Part shown: positions 48,085 to 60,800 of the stretch, piece after piece
Layout: each line of letters starts with the position of its first letter
How positions within the stretch are numbered: the stretch's first letter is position 1
Origin: Serinus canaria
Taxonomy: Eukaryota > Chordata > Aves > Passeriformes > Fringillidae
Direction: 5' to 3'
Assembly: GCF_022539315.1 (NCBI RefSeq)
Contig: NC_066327.1
Coordinates: 12,400,495-12,464,494, forward strand
DNA: 64,000 nt
Notes under the pieces: model-generated
Told to the model about the DNA's origin: nothing
What the model saw: the letters and a program-made list of their open reading frames with translations, nothing else
The model's database searches: none
Position numbers and translations under genes: made by a program

Positions 48085-51000
48085 GGGCATTTCAGCAAGT
48101 ATGCTATAACACTCTATCAAATGAATAAATTTCTTTCACATAAAATCTGTGTTTGTTTTGAGCCACTCAATTTGAGCACTGCACATTTAACACCTGAATT
48201 GTTTTTGGGACATCTCAGCTGAGAACAAAATTGGCCAAGAGAAAGTTTTTGGCCTCATTGGTAGCTGTCACATTAGAATTTCTGTGACTTGGAGCACCAG
48301 TGTTTGGGCTGGGATGAAAGGCTGAAAAGGCTGTGGATTTTTGTCATTCTCTGGAAGGTTTAAACATTATAATCACGTTGTGCTCCTCTGAGACTTTGGC
48401 TGCAAAAGAAGAGTTGAGGAATCCTTTTGTTCCATCCCATTCCTGCTGTGTAAGAAAGGGCTCTCTAGCTGTGCTTGGAAATGGCTCTGGAAAGTGTCCA
48501 GAAGAGCCAGAGGGGAAAGCAGAGCTTGTCTGCTGAAGGGCACCATCCACAGGTGCTGAGAGGAGTCTTGTTTGCTGAACTGGTTTGATACGACTCCAAA
48601 TCTATGTGGGGGGAAATAAACACAAACCCCACATGCACTCCACTTCCCACCAAGTGATATGTGACTGTGTCACCCACCTTTTTGATTTTTGCAAGGTTTA
48701 CTGATGTCCTTGTGCTCCACACCCAGCTGTCCCTCTTACCCCATCCAAAAGGCATCGCAGCCCTTGGTGCAGCAGAAGCTCATGGTGTAGTCTGTACATT
48801 TCAGAGCAAATAATCCCGTCAGAAATTTCCATGATACCATGACAGCAGTTTTCTGATCTCATTTAAATTACAGAATTACTTCCTGTTTTGAAAGAAAACT
48901 GGAAAGGACGTGGTTCTGGAGGTGGATTGGTCTGGTTCAGCTTGTTAGAGAGACAGCTTTGGGAGTGGGCTGTTCAAAGCCACTTCCAGGCAGCTTCTCT
49001 TGACTACAGAGTAGTCTGGGCCCAAGGTCTGACTCATGGGAAGATGCTTTTCCCTATCCTGCTGGGTCTTGAATTGAAAATACAAATGACCCCACAGCCT
49101 GTCCCAGACCTTAATTATGGTTGATGTAGTAACAGGTGTTTACCTACACTGTACAGTAAAGGAGTCTGAATTAAGAATTGGACAATGGAGGGAAATTTTG
49201 GCCAAGCTCTCACAGTTAGTCACAGGATGAGTACATAAGCTGCTAGATTAAACTCAAGAGAAAACAGGATATGAATGACTAGACAAAAATGTTACACCCA
49301 CACCCTGTCAAGACCATAAATCTGGTCCTAGAAACTGGAATGAAAATCTACCAGTCCAGGCTCAAAATCCACTCAAGCATTCTTCCAATGGAGTGATGAG
49401 TGTCTGTTGTTTAATATAATGAGTTGACAAATATTGCTTGTGCTGATAAGTGGAATATTGAAGGTTGGAATAAGGATTTAGAACCAGTCTGAACCCTCTT
49501 AGAAGATTTGAGTCGATGAAAAGGTTGCTTGGTGTTTATCCAAGGATAAGAACATACAAGGGCTCTTTCCACATTGTATCTACCTTGAGGCAAATTATTC
49601 ACTGACAAAAAATATGGGAGCTCTAGTGCTGTTTTCACTGTTGCATGATAAAGTGAAGTCCATCATCTCTTTAGTGAAGATAGAAGTACTGCAGAATTCC
49701 TTGATTTCAGCCTGACTTTACCAAACTCATACTCTGTAGCTTAAACTCATGGTCCAAACCTTAACAGCATTAGAAGGACACAATTCATCATTTCATGGGA
49801 GCAGGTCTGTCCACAGACTTTGATTTTGTCTTTTGCAAATAGGTTCTTCAGCCCCACATTGCATAAACCTGTACACAGGAACTATATCTGTATATCAATA
49901 TCAGCAATCAACACCTTGATGGAAAGGATTAAAACTCCAACTGAGTGAGCAAGGCTCCCTTGTCTGACCAAAAAAAAAGCAAAACAAAAACTCAAATAAA
50001 ATAAAAGAGGATAAATTAGTTGAATAATTTAATTTCAGTGTTGTTTTATCTTCTCCCTAACTGAAATGGGTTTAAGCCCAGCTCTTGGAGGATTTTCAGT
50101 GTTTTATTCATCTTTCACATTGGTGACCTAAGGGATGTTCACCCCAAAGCAAAAGATACCACTTTTTAAGTCAATCTTAGAAATTTCTTAGGAATCCTTG
50201 CATGATTATTGAAAAGACAACAGAGAGGAGATGAACTCTTTCTAAGTAGGGCTGGTAGATGGCTCCAGGTGCCATCACATCCCTGGGACACAAAGCCAGG
50301 AAGCAGCTGAAGAAATGATGTTGTTTTGGGTTGTGTTGTCACAACACCACAGGCAAGAGCTGATCACTGATGTGAGGCTGCTTATGCCAACCCTGTATTG
50401 CTGTCCTGGGAAATAACATGACAGAATGATGTAACACAACCATTTTACAACCAGCAAGGTGGAAACAATGCAGTGGGGAGGGCAGAGGGGAGATGAGAGC
50501 TAAAGTGTTTCAGATTATCCTATAGAGAACAAGTGTGTTTGATATACTATTCACACTGTCTCATATGAAAGTTTAATGTCTTGGGGTTGCCAGCTCTGCA
50601 CAGATCTGTGACTGTAATCAAGCCACAAGCAATGGCTGTGTGAAAGATCTTGGAAAAGTTTCTTGGCATCTCCAATGGATGTGTTGCAAAGCCATGACCC
50701 ATTTTTCAGTCACTGGTTTGTATTTGATAACCATGAAGCCCTACAGAGTAGAGAGGAAAAAGAAATGAGGTTGCCTGAGCTGAAAGAAATGGCTGTGTGA
50801 ACCAAACCATTGTGAGGTTTTATATCATGATTGCTTCTCTCTGGAAAACTCTGCCAAGTCTAAAATAATTTCCATAATAGTGTGCATTGCTGATATAAAA
50901 CAGATAGAGAATGCATTTCTTTTCGATTTTTCAACTTGCAACTTCTTTCAACTTTTACAATACATCAAATTCCTTTCAGAATATAATTACAACCTGTTTA

Positions 51001-52218
51001 TCAGTGACAAAAAATGCCCTTTTGGGGTTCTTCCTATCAGCAGCTGAAGCAGAGATATGTTTTCTAATGAACCATTCAGTACAAGCACTTTGAAACTACC
51101 CATTAGCTGACAGATTTTACCTGCAACAGACCTGAGTATATTCTCAACTGCAATTTTTTTCTTTTTATTCCATTCTAAATGGATTTTAGTGGCATTTCTT
51201 GACTCTTGTTGGCAGGAATGGAGATATTTACCATCTGTTCAAATGCACATTGGCCATGGTAAAAAATTCAGACAATTCCCCAAGCAATGGGCATGGGGGT
51301 GCAACCAATACTGGCTGCTGGCTCTTCCTGCAGTTCAGGTGGAGGCACAGGACAACGCAGTCAGGTGAGGTGTTGGCACAGAACTCATGAACAGAACACC
51401 TCTCCAGGGTGGATCAAGCAGAAATGAAGCTGTGAAAGTGTTAATGATCAGATCAGAAGGTATTTGGCTTTGCCTTAAGCAGCTTTATTCTGTTTGTTTT
51501 GATATGTGGTGCCCAGCACGTGTTTCTGGTGAGGGATACGACAGAGTGAAAACAAAAGGAGATTGCTGCATGAAAATGAGCTTCAGAAGCTGTACGACCA
51601 TGTCAGAGCTGCTCGTAGAGCTGTGTTTAAGATGCATTGCTCAGGCAGAGCTGTAAGAAAACACATTAACTCTTTGGAGTGTTTAGCTGAACAACCTGCT
51701 CCTTGCTGCAGTCTTCCAGCTGTTGACTTTGTCCATGAAGGGAGGCTGTGTTTTGGTTGGGCTCCCAGCAAGCAATTTCCAGACAAACCCATCACAGCTG
51801 GGGGACCTGAGTCAGGATTTGCTCGTAAAGGTGCCCACGCTGTTAAGAGCTTTATTTGCAAGTGCAGGTGGGGAATTTAGAAGGTTGCTGCTGGGAGGAG
51901 TGAGTGTCTCCCAGTGGTGTCCCTGCACCAGAAATGACGACTGCTGCCTGTGCCTTTTGTGTAGCAGCGTCTCAGATTAAGTCTCTGCCACTCATGGCAT
52001 ATTTGCTTTGTGTTTTGCAGAACTTTCCATCTGGAGTCACACAGTATGTTTGTTCCCCATAGCATGAAAGCACGGCATCTTATTGCTTTTCCCTGGAGCA
52101 GAGTAACACATTCATTTTTAATTGTTGACCACTCCATCAGAAATCCTATTTCCCAGAGTTTAATTGTTTTGCATGATGTTTAATTCATGGCTTCCCTACA
52201 GAAATCAGCTGTTAACCT
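48085..52218. other. Unique non-coding sequence
   Basis: No gene is recognised. Frames of up to 105 codons on both strands near 51563-51880 overlap one another and have no domain features. Confidence 0.6.
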
Positions 52219-52320
52219 TTAAAAAAAAATAATGTATTATTTAGTATTTATTTATTATTTAGCAATAACATTTTTAATTGTACAGGATTATATAATTTAT
52301 TTATATTTTTGCAATAAAAT
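52219..52320. repeat. AT-rich low-complexity block
   Basis: A run of A followed by TTTATTTATTATTTAGC-type sequence, almost entirely A and T for about 100 bases. Low-complexity DNA. Confidence 0.75.
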
Positions 52321-55300
52321 CCCATGTCTCAGTGGCCCCTCTTCCTTCCCCCCTTTTTTTGACTCACAGTTATGAAGAACAATAAAAACTGAAGAAGTGT
52401 TACCATAAAGGTTTCAAGAACCAGTTTTTGATACACAATGTTCTTATACAGGACAACACTGAAGACACATTTGAATCCTCCTGGAAATGTTAAGCCAATG
52501 CTTAAGAGCTTTTGGAAATCAGGCATAGGTGAAAATATTTTTCTTTCTTTCTGAATATATTTTCTTCTGTATTCTTACAAATGAGTTGCCCTACAGAAAA
52601 GTTCAGTGGCAAAACTGAAGCCCAAGTTTCAGAGGATTTGTAGAAACAAGAATTCAGAGTTTCTGCCAGAGACCTGATGTGACTGGTGATATTCATCCAG
52701 CCAGGGGGACCGTGCCGTGCGGAATGTGTCTAGCTGAGTTTCACACACAGAAAAGTGCCTTTGGAAATGTTCCAGGACAATAATTGCTGGATACCAGGGA
52801 GCTGCAAATAAGTGCTAAGAAATGAGGAAGCACAGCACCAGCACTGATCACATCTCCCCTTCTGGCTGCCTGGAATGCCCTTTCCTTTGGCTGCCATACC
52901 AAAATCTCCATCTTTTCTTTCCAGCTCTCAACAAATGCAGAGCAAGATGAAAGGATTGGGTGCTGGGGGATATTTTGCAGTGTGCCCAAGTCTTAAAGCT
53001 CCTTCCAAACCCAGAGACCAGGCAGAGGCTGTAGGAGTTCCACTTTCAGCAGAGCAAAGCTTTCCCATAATGTACTGCCCAAATTCAGGGTCCAGCCACT
53101 CAGGCAGAGATCCAGGGGTGGATTTCATATCAGCAACATATTCCTTACCTTCTGTGTTCAACATGCACATAAATGGAAATATATATTTTTGATTGATAGG
53201 GCTGAGAGGTCACCATTTATTTTCCAAGGTTCCAAGGCAAGTGGTGGACCCAAGAAAGCAAGCCAGGATGGATGTTTCTTTGTAACCAGTGGACTTCCCC
53301 TGTGGCTGATCCTCATCCATTCCATCTCTTTACAAATGGAAATGGATTTACAAATTATCCCCCTTGTTATTCTCACCCACACAGGGAGACATCATGTTTC
53401 CCTGCTCTGAGAGGGTACTGTAGTGTCAGTGCATCATCAAGTGCTACATCTGGGCAAAAATCAGTTCACAGAAGAAGAATCACAAAGCTTTTAATGGTGA
53501 AACAAGAAAGCAATGTAAAGGTTTTTGCTGAGTGTGCTTGGTTGAAAAACAAAATTTCCATCAAATCCTGTGGGAGCAGAGCAGCCCTTCCTTTCCTAAT
53601 TTTTCATATAAACCTTGGCAGTGATGAAGACTGAATGGATAAATCAATGATAGGAAATCTCCAATTTAGTAGGAAACAGGAAAAAAAAAACAAAAACTGC
53701 AAAAACCCAGGTCATTTCTAAGAGATAAGATATCTGATACAGCTGCTGCTCTTTCAAGAACTACTTGAAAGCATTTTTGACTATTTTTCTCTGGAAAATA
53801 CTTCAATCAGCGTATATACAAAAAAAGCCTTTCTTCTTTCTTTCAGTTTCTTCTTTCTTTCTTCCTTCTACTGCAATGTAAATTTTACTGCAAAGAAAGA
53901 AAAGAAAATATGTATAGGACAAATGACTCTCACTTCAAGCAAATATTGCCATAAGTAATTATGCTTCTCTCTGTTCTTGTTTCAGACATACTGATGTTTC
54001 GAATGAATTAACCAAGGAACAAAATCCTTCACTGCCAACTGAGAGCTAAGCCTTGAAGTTTAGTGCTATTGCTGTTAATGTATTTCAGTTGGATCTCAAA
54101 CCATGGTATGAAGAGGAACTGATACCAGTGAAGGAGACGCATTTCTTGTCAAGAAAGAGTCTCACGATTCCTTTGCTCCCAGGAAATTTGAATAAAGGAA
54201 CACTTTGTTTGGAAATGTGCCTATTCTACTTGGACAGAGTTAAAAAATGAGTTGAGAAGCTCTAACAGAGCTAGAAAACATTGCAAAGAAAGACTATAAT
54301 TTTGTAACTAAAAATTCAAGTCTTTTAAATTTTCCATGGGACTTTTTGACCATCCGTCCTTACTGGGACATTACTTCTGCACTTTACCCCTGACACTCTT
54401 GCAGGACAAGGAGTTTGTTGTGCTTGAATGGTATGGATCTGCTTTCCAGTGGCTCCCCTGGTGATTATTGAGATGTTTGTGCCTTGGGGCCGGAGCACCT
54501 GCATGACAGCTCTTCTAGGCTGGAGCTCAGGAAGGTGCTGGCTCTGCCATAGATTTTGGGCATGGCACAGACCCCAAATCCCTGGGTCTGTGCCCTTCAC
54601 AGCCCCGGGGCTCTTGGGTTGTGCTTATGGTCCTTGTGGAGTTCTGTGGGTATCAGTTGTTTTGCTTTAAAAATGAGGATGGGAATAATTTAACGTAGCA
54701 AGGAGCTGCAGAACAGATCAGGATCCCCTGACAACAATTTGTGGGCAGAGGAGAGGTTGGTGTTTGCTGCATGAGCTGTCTGTGGTCGCTGCTCTTGTCT
54801 TCTGTTATTGCAGGCAGCTACGTGTCAGGTTGTACCTTCAACACCCCCACCTGCCTGAGTTGTGCTTATACACTTATTAAATGATGGTGTGCATTTGTAC
54901 TCAGACTATTATAAATCCATTACTTCCCTGAGGCCAGAGGAAATGGTTTTAAATTGTGAGGCTTTTTCTACAGAGAACTGAGAGATAAAAATACTAAAGT
55001 TCTGTGCTTGGCTTGAGCAGATCAATGTAGTACAATAACTGGGAAGACAAACTAAGCTTAAAATATTACAAATGTGATTGCATGAAAGCTTAACTTGACA
55101 TTGAGTAATTATCTTTACAAAAGTCTCCTAAACCACCCTAAGAAAAAACAAAACCAAAACCAAAACCAAGCAAAGAGCCTGGCAGTAAATCATAAAAGAG
55201 AAATAACAGTGTGTATTCTTGGAACCAAAGTCTGAGTAATATAATTGCACAGTAGTGAGTGAAACTTCAAATTTGTCCTTCACTTTTTCAATACAATGGA

Positions 55301-55384
55301 GAAGTGTAGATGAAAAGTCTTGGGATGGGAGATATCAAGAGGTTTTGAAAATTATTTTTCCACCAGACATTTCCCTTCATCTGT
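52321..55384. other. Unique non-coding sequence
   Basis: No gene is recognised. A CTTT/CTTC pyrimidine tract at about 53828-53870 is followed by a GAAAGAAAAG purine tract near 53892-53908. An AAAACC run lies at 55145-55170. Frames up to 120 codons (53272-53634 plus) have no domain. Confidence 0.6.
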
Positions 55385-55487
55385 AACTTTGTTTCTCCAC
55401 TAAAAGTTTCACAAAGACTTTTTTCTTAATTGCTAACTTTGTTTCTCCATCGGGAGAAACTAATTGTTTGGAACAATTAGTTCCAAA
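55385..55487. repeat. Direct repeat plus interleaved hairpins
   Basis: AACTTTGTTTCTCCA occurs at 55385-55399 and again at 55435-55449. The second copy leads into three overlapping inverted repeats: GTTTCTCC/GGAGAAAC (55441-55448 with 55453-55460), AACTAATTGTT/AACAATTAGTT (55458-55468 with 55472-55482) and TTTGGAAC/GTTCCAAA (55467-55474 with 55480-55487). The last two share bases, so only one can form at a time. Confidence 0.85.
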
Positions 55488-57783
55488 CCTGACAATTGCT
55501 ATTTGTGACAGGAACAATGAAGAAAAAGAGAACAAGGCAATCTTTCAAACAAGACTTGAAACTGGTAATTAAAGTTCCTACCAAGTTCAGAAGTTGGTGC
55601 TAGGTTGAACCAAGGCACATCATTATCCAGTGAGAAATAAGCTTTACCTGCATTTTCAGGACAATGGGATAATATTTCATCCCACAACATTCATGATGCA
55701 CTGGTTAGTGAATCTTCCCTTTTTTTTTTCATGAACTTATATTAGGCAGAAAATAAATACTAATGAAATGTTCCCTTTTCTGAAGCACTGAGCCACTTAT
55801 AGAAATAATTTTTTGGGGGAGGAGTAGGAAGTAAGTTTGTATCTTAGAGTTCTGTCATTATTTCACTTGAACAGATGGAAGCTCAGCCACTTGTGATTGA
55901 ATCACTGAAATGAAAGGACATCACTGACATGATGGTCACTCATTTGCTCAATCCCATGTGAAGAAAATTAGCAGTAGATAGTGATGGCTGCGAGTTTCCT
56001 GAAAAGAAAGAAAAGCAGCCTTTCCCAACAACTCCAGGTATCCCCACACTGCATGTGTTCATGGCCAGGGAGCAATGATTCTCCATTTCCACCTGGGATA
56101 CATTCCTGAGCTGTCTTGTATGCAGAAATATGCAAATCCCTCAGAATCTAAATTGTGCCCCAGTTTATACAGGAAGAAATTCTTTCTCTGAATATTACAG
56201 GTACTTAACCCAGAACTCTCCAGCAAGAAGAGTCAAACAGAGATTACTGTAAATAATTCTAACATGTGGGACCATCAGCAATGGGACTCTGAACACTTTT
56301 GTATTCTCAGCATGGAAAGTATGTTCCTAGGTTTGGAACACATTAGTATCTGCATAAATCCATTTGGGATCTACAAGTGTTGGATTCAGGTTCCTGTCTT
56401 TAAGTGGGGTGAAACTCAGTCTGAAAGTGTCCAGTTCTCTTTGCTATTAACCAATGTCAGGTATTTCAGGTGCTGTCTGAGAGAGTGGCCAACACCTCCA
56501 CTGTCCCTGGGTGTTGAAGAATGCAGCTACTTTGCAAAGCACAAAAATGTATTTTAAAAAAAAAATCTGCCAAACCTATGAAATGCTATTCACTAACATC
56601 TTCAATCAGCTTCTCAGGGCTCCATTTCTAATTATTTGCCATCTGGTGCAGCCCCTTCTCTTCCAAAGCAACATGGAATATTCTTCTGGAGCAGGCACAG
56701 GCAGCAGTGCTGCCTGAACATTAACTGCTTCTGACTAGTGATCCTGGGGAGCCTGATTGTTTGAGTCAAATCTCCTCCCCAGGGACAGCAGGATTTATTC
56801 CCTGCATCTGGGCTGCAAGTTTTTTTGTTGGGGGAAAAAAAAATGCTTCCTTGTCATTTATAATGGATTTCATTCCAATAAACAGCCATCTTCTGGCTTA
56901 TTATGACCGTGGCTTATCAAATAATAAACCCCTGTCACTCTGAATTGCTGGGAGTGGGACCAATCCAGCCAGAGCTGATTTTGGTGTGCACTTTGTCATG
57001 CCATGAAATCTGCAGCGGTTTGGGGTGTGTGGGAGTCAGGGCTGGCAGCAGGGAAGGACCTCCCTGTGCCCCAGGGGAGCTGCAGGGGGAAGGGGGTGTG
57101 ATTCCTCAGGCTCTGGTCCTTTGCACACCACCCCATTTTAGTGCTACCTCATGTTCATTAGGGACGATCACAAAGCCAAATGGCCAAACAAATGCACATA
57201 TCTCAGCATGCTGGCAGAATGAGTCCTTGTTAATTCTGTCTCCTTCTCCACCCTCTGCTGGGAGAGAGGATAGTGAGGAGGCTGGTTTTACTGTGCTGAA
57301 GAGATGACAGACTTGATAACTTTAGTATGGAGCATTTCCAGAGCTTAACAATGAACGGCACAAGCTTTCTGAGAAAAAAATAGGCACTGATTTTCAAATG
57401 CATCAGCAGGTTGCGAAAAAATGTGCTGATTAGCCATTTTTATATTTGACTTGGGATGGTTAGGACATGGGAGATCTCAATTTAATTTCTATCCCTGCAA
57501 CATTTTCCCTATGTGACCTTAGTGTAGCTTTTAATTTCTTTGTGCTTGGGTTCTCCCACTTTCACCCTAGGACAGGATGTGGGGCTTGGTACACATATTT
57601 TTACATGACACATGCTGGTTTTGGTTGGGCTGGAGTGGATTTTATTCAAGGTAGCTGGTGTGAGGCTGTGTTTTGGATTTTTGCTGAAGCAGTGCTGATA
57701 ATTCAGGGATGTTTCCATGACTGTCAGGCAGGGCTAACACAGAGCCCAGACCTTTTCTGCTCCTCACCCACAGTTCAGGAGGT
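55488..57783. other. Unique non-coding sequence
   Basis: No gene is recognised. A poly-A run lies at about 56555-56565. Frames such as 56903-57307 plus (134 codons) and 57467-57877 plus (136 codons) lack domains. Confidence 0.6.
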
Positions 57784-57811
57784 GGGGGGGTGCACGGGGA
57801 GCTGGGAGGGG
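57784..57811 (+). other. G-quadruplex-forming motif
   Basis: G runs of 7, 4, 3 and 4 (57784-57790, 57796-57799, 57804-57806, 57808-57811) with loops of 5, 4 and 1 base. It fits the standard quadruplex rule. A CAGCTGACCCC direct repeat with a 10-base period lies a few bases downstream. Confidence 0.65.
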
Positions 57812-60800
57812 ACACAGCCAGGACAGCTGACCCCAGCTGACCCCAGGGATACCCCAGGCCATGTGCTGCCAGCATAGAAAGCTGGGGGAAAAAGCAGAAA
57901 AGAGAGGATATTCAGAGTAATTCACTCCCCATTTTCCATGGCAAAGCGCAACCTGGAACCCCTGGAACAGTGTTTTTTTCTGTGATCAAAAGTGATGGAG
58001 TGCCCATAAATATTTTTCAATATCTTTGAAAATTCAGCTTCCAGAGATATTGGTAAATTTGAGGAATTATTTTCATCAAGAATTTTTTTTTCCCCTGCTG
58101 TTATTCTCAACATGTTAAATGAATCAGCTCTAATTTAGAGTGATTCTTGATCTGCTAAAACCACTGTGCTCATCTCTGTTGTCAGGTCCAGGGCATGAAT
58201 GTGTTCTTTCCATAGACTCCAAGTGCCTGCAGGGGTGCAACTCTTACACCCATCCATGTCCTCAGTAGTAGAACAGATGATTAAATTTGAGCAAACCTCC
58301 TATTTGAAACAGACCCCACAGAAAGGAATAAAAATGTCATCATCAGCAGGAGTAAACTACTCTCTCAAATAACAGCAGCAGAGTCTTAAAGCAAAGGTTG
58401 GCTGTGTGTATATAGAGAAAATACTTAGTGTCTGTGTGATATACAAGGCAGCTTATCTCTTTGAGAGCAGGAGACTATAAAAACACAATTGCCAGAACGA
58501 AAGAAAATTGAAGCTGATTACCATAGCAACAAAAGAATTACATTGATGAAACAGAAGCACATAAAATCCTTGTATGCTACATTAAAGACAAAGCAATCAA
58601 AAGTAAACAAGAGAGGATTGAAATTTGCTTGGCTAAAGCTGGAAATGACAAATGTTAGCAGGTGATAGAGGCAGAAATGAGCCCACAAGAAAGGAAAGGG
58701 CATCCCTGAGAAGCTGGGGATTTATTCCCCATTTCCTCCAAGAGCAGGACAACAGGGACCTGAGAATGCAGCTACGGGCACTTCCCAGGTTTTGAAGGCA
58801 GCTTGTGGAAGCAAATTCCCCATGAGTGGGTCAGTAACAGCAGTTCTCAGCTGAGCCTTTTGCTCTGATCTCCATCATTTCTTCCCAACACTGCCTTGTT
58901 TCTCTCTCAGGCTGAAATTCCCCCTTGGAGCTGGGTGAAACAAGCTGCTGGTGGAAAAAAATGGAAGTTTTCTTTTACCACCTGCATTCATTGAAGCATC
59001 TTGCTAAGACTGGCACCTACTTGTCCATGAAAATACACTTTTGCCCTTTTGGGTCAGGGTGGCACAATGACACTGCAGCAGAGCCAGCAGCTTTCCAGAG
59101 AGCACAGGAGAAGCCACAATCTCAACCCCACACAATAAATCTGACAGTTTTCTGATGTGAGGGGTGAGGGGGGTTGAGGACCCAGACCTCAGCACCTCAC
59201 CCAGCATCCAAACTGTCCTGGCAAATGCAGGGCTGTGCTGCTCTTCCTTGTGAGGCTCTGGGCCCCTCTTTGGGAATGGATTACTGCAATCCTGAGGGCT
59301 GCTCTCACCTCCTGAGCCACTCCCACATGCAGCTGGTTGGATGAATTTACCTGGAGCATAAGCAGCATAAATCTCAGAGGTGTTACCCTAGAAAAGGTGG
59401 CTGCTCCTCTGTGCACCCCTGTCCACACAACAGCCATCCTCAGTTTTTGGAGAGGGTGCCAGTGTTATACAAGGTGAAACCATTTGGAGGAATTGTCTAT
59501 TTATCATGGCTTAGTCTGGAAGAATAAAAAAAAATAGGAGGTATTAAAATAAAAGATCTTTCCTGAATGCAGCTGTAATTAAAATGTTAGTATTCCTTAT
59601 CATAACAAAGCCTTGAAATCAGTCAAAATGTACTTGAGCACAATGAAAGCATTCCAAGTGGTGGACTGACATGTCCTTAAGATACAGCAACATTTAATCT
59701 ACTAGATTTTAGTCTGCAATAAAGACCAAATCTTTCAAAGTTACCACAAACATTCTTAAGACTGGAATAAAGTTGACAGTTCCTTTAATTACACTCATCT
59801 TCCTTTCAAAAGAAGTGACAAAAAGACTTAAGGAAGATTAACTGAGATTTAAATGCATAAAAATTACTCAAGGCATATTTAAGTAAGACTTAAATTAGTC
59901 TTTCATTTGGACATGGGAGATTCCATTAACAATAATGAAATTAGGAAAGCCAGATCTTAAAGCCTTTGCTCTGAGCTCTTCTTGGAGGCTGTTTCCCAAG
60001 TCCTACCCATGTCCCAGATCTTAGTCCAATCTGGATTATTTTTCTTGAATATTTCTGTCATCCTTTTTTTTTTTAAGTTATATTTTTTTAATTTTGCTGT
60101 ACTTTAACAAAACTCTTTGCCTTAGCCCTGTTTGGGGTTACATGTTTCCACAGAGGACAACCTATCCAAGCAGATCCTGACTAGGGCTCTCCCTAAAAAC
60201 CTGGTGTTCAATAGAAAACTGCATTGTGCAGCATCAGCAGCTCCTGCACAGAGGTGGCTCTGAGTTGTGAGGAGGAAAACAGAGAAGAATTCTCCTGGCT
60301 TGCACTGAAGGAAAGGTTTGCAGCATCCTGCCATGCGCAAATGGGCATGAGAGTCATCCTGGTCACCATGGTAATAAGATAATCAAAACCAACCCTTGAA
60401 TTTTTAACTCTGGATGATAAATGGCAGAGGCAGAAAGTGTCAGGGCACAGGCAGAAGGGGTGACATGGGGAGAGGTGTGTGAAGGAGGGTGTAGCTGCAT
60501 CTGCAGAGCACAGGCAGCCTCACAGGCACTTCTTTCTTGCAAGGAGACAAAAAATTAGTCATTTCAGTAAGAGATTCCTATCAAAGCAGGAGGATAATGT
60601 TAGGAGTTTCCCCCAGCCCAACATGAGATCGCTTCCATGTCTGGCAAATGTGTGAATTTGTGTCCAGGGTGGCCATGGTGGGGTGTCTCTGCCTTCACCA
60701 GGGTGGTCTCCAGGATTCTGCCATTGCTATCTTCACCTCTGCAGTCCCTGTTCTAATCTCTGTCTTAAATCTGCCTTGCTCCAGTGTTAGCTCATCAACT

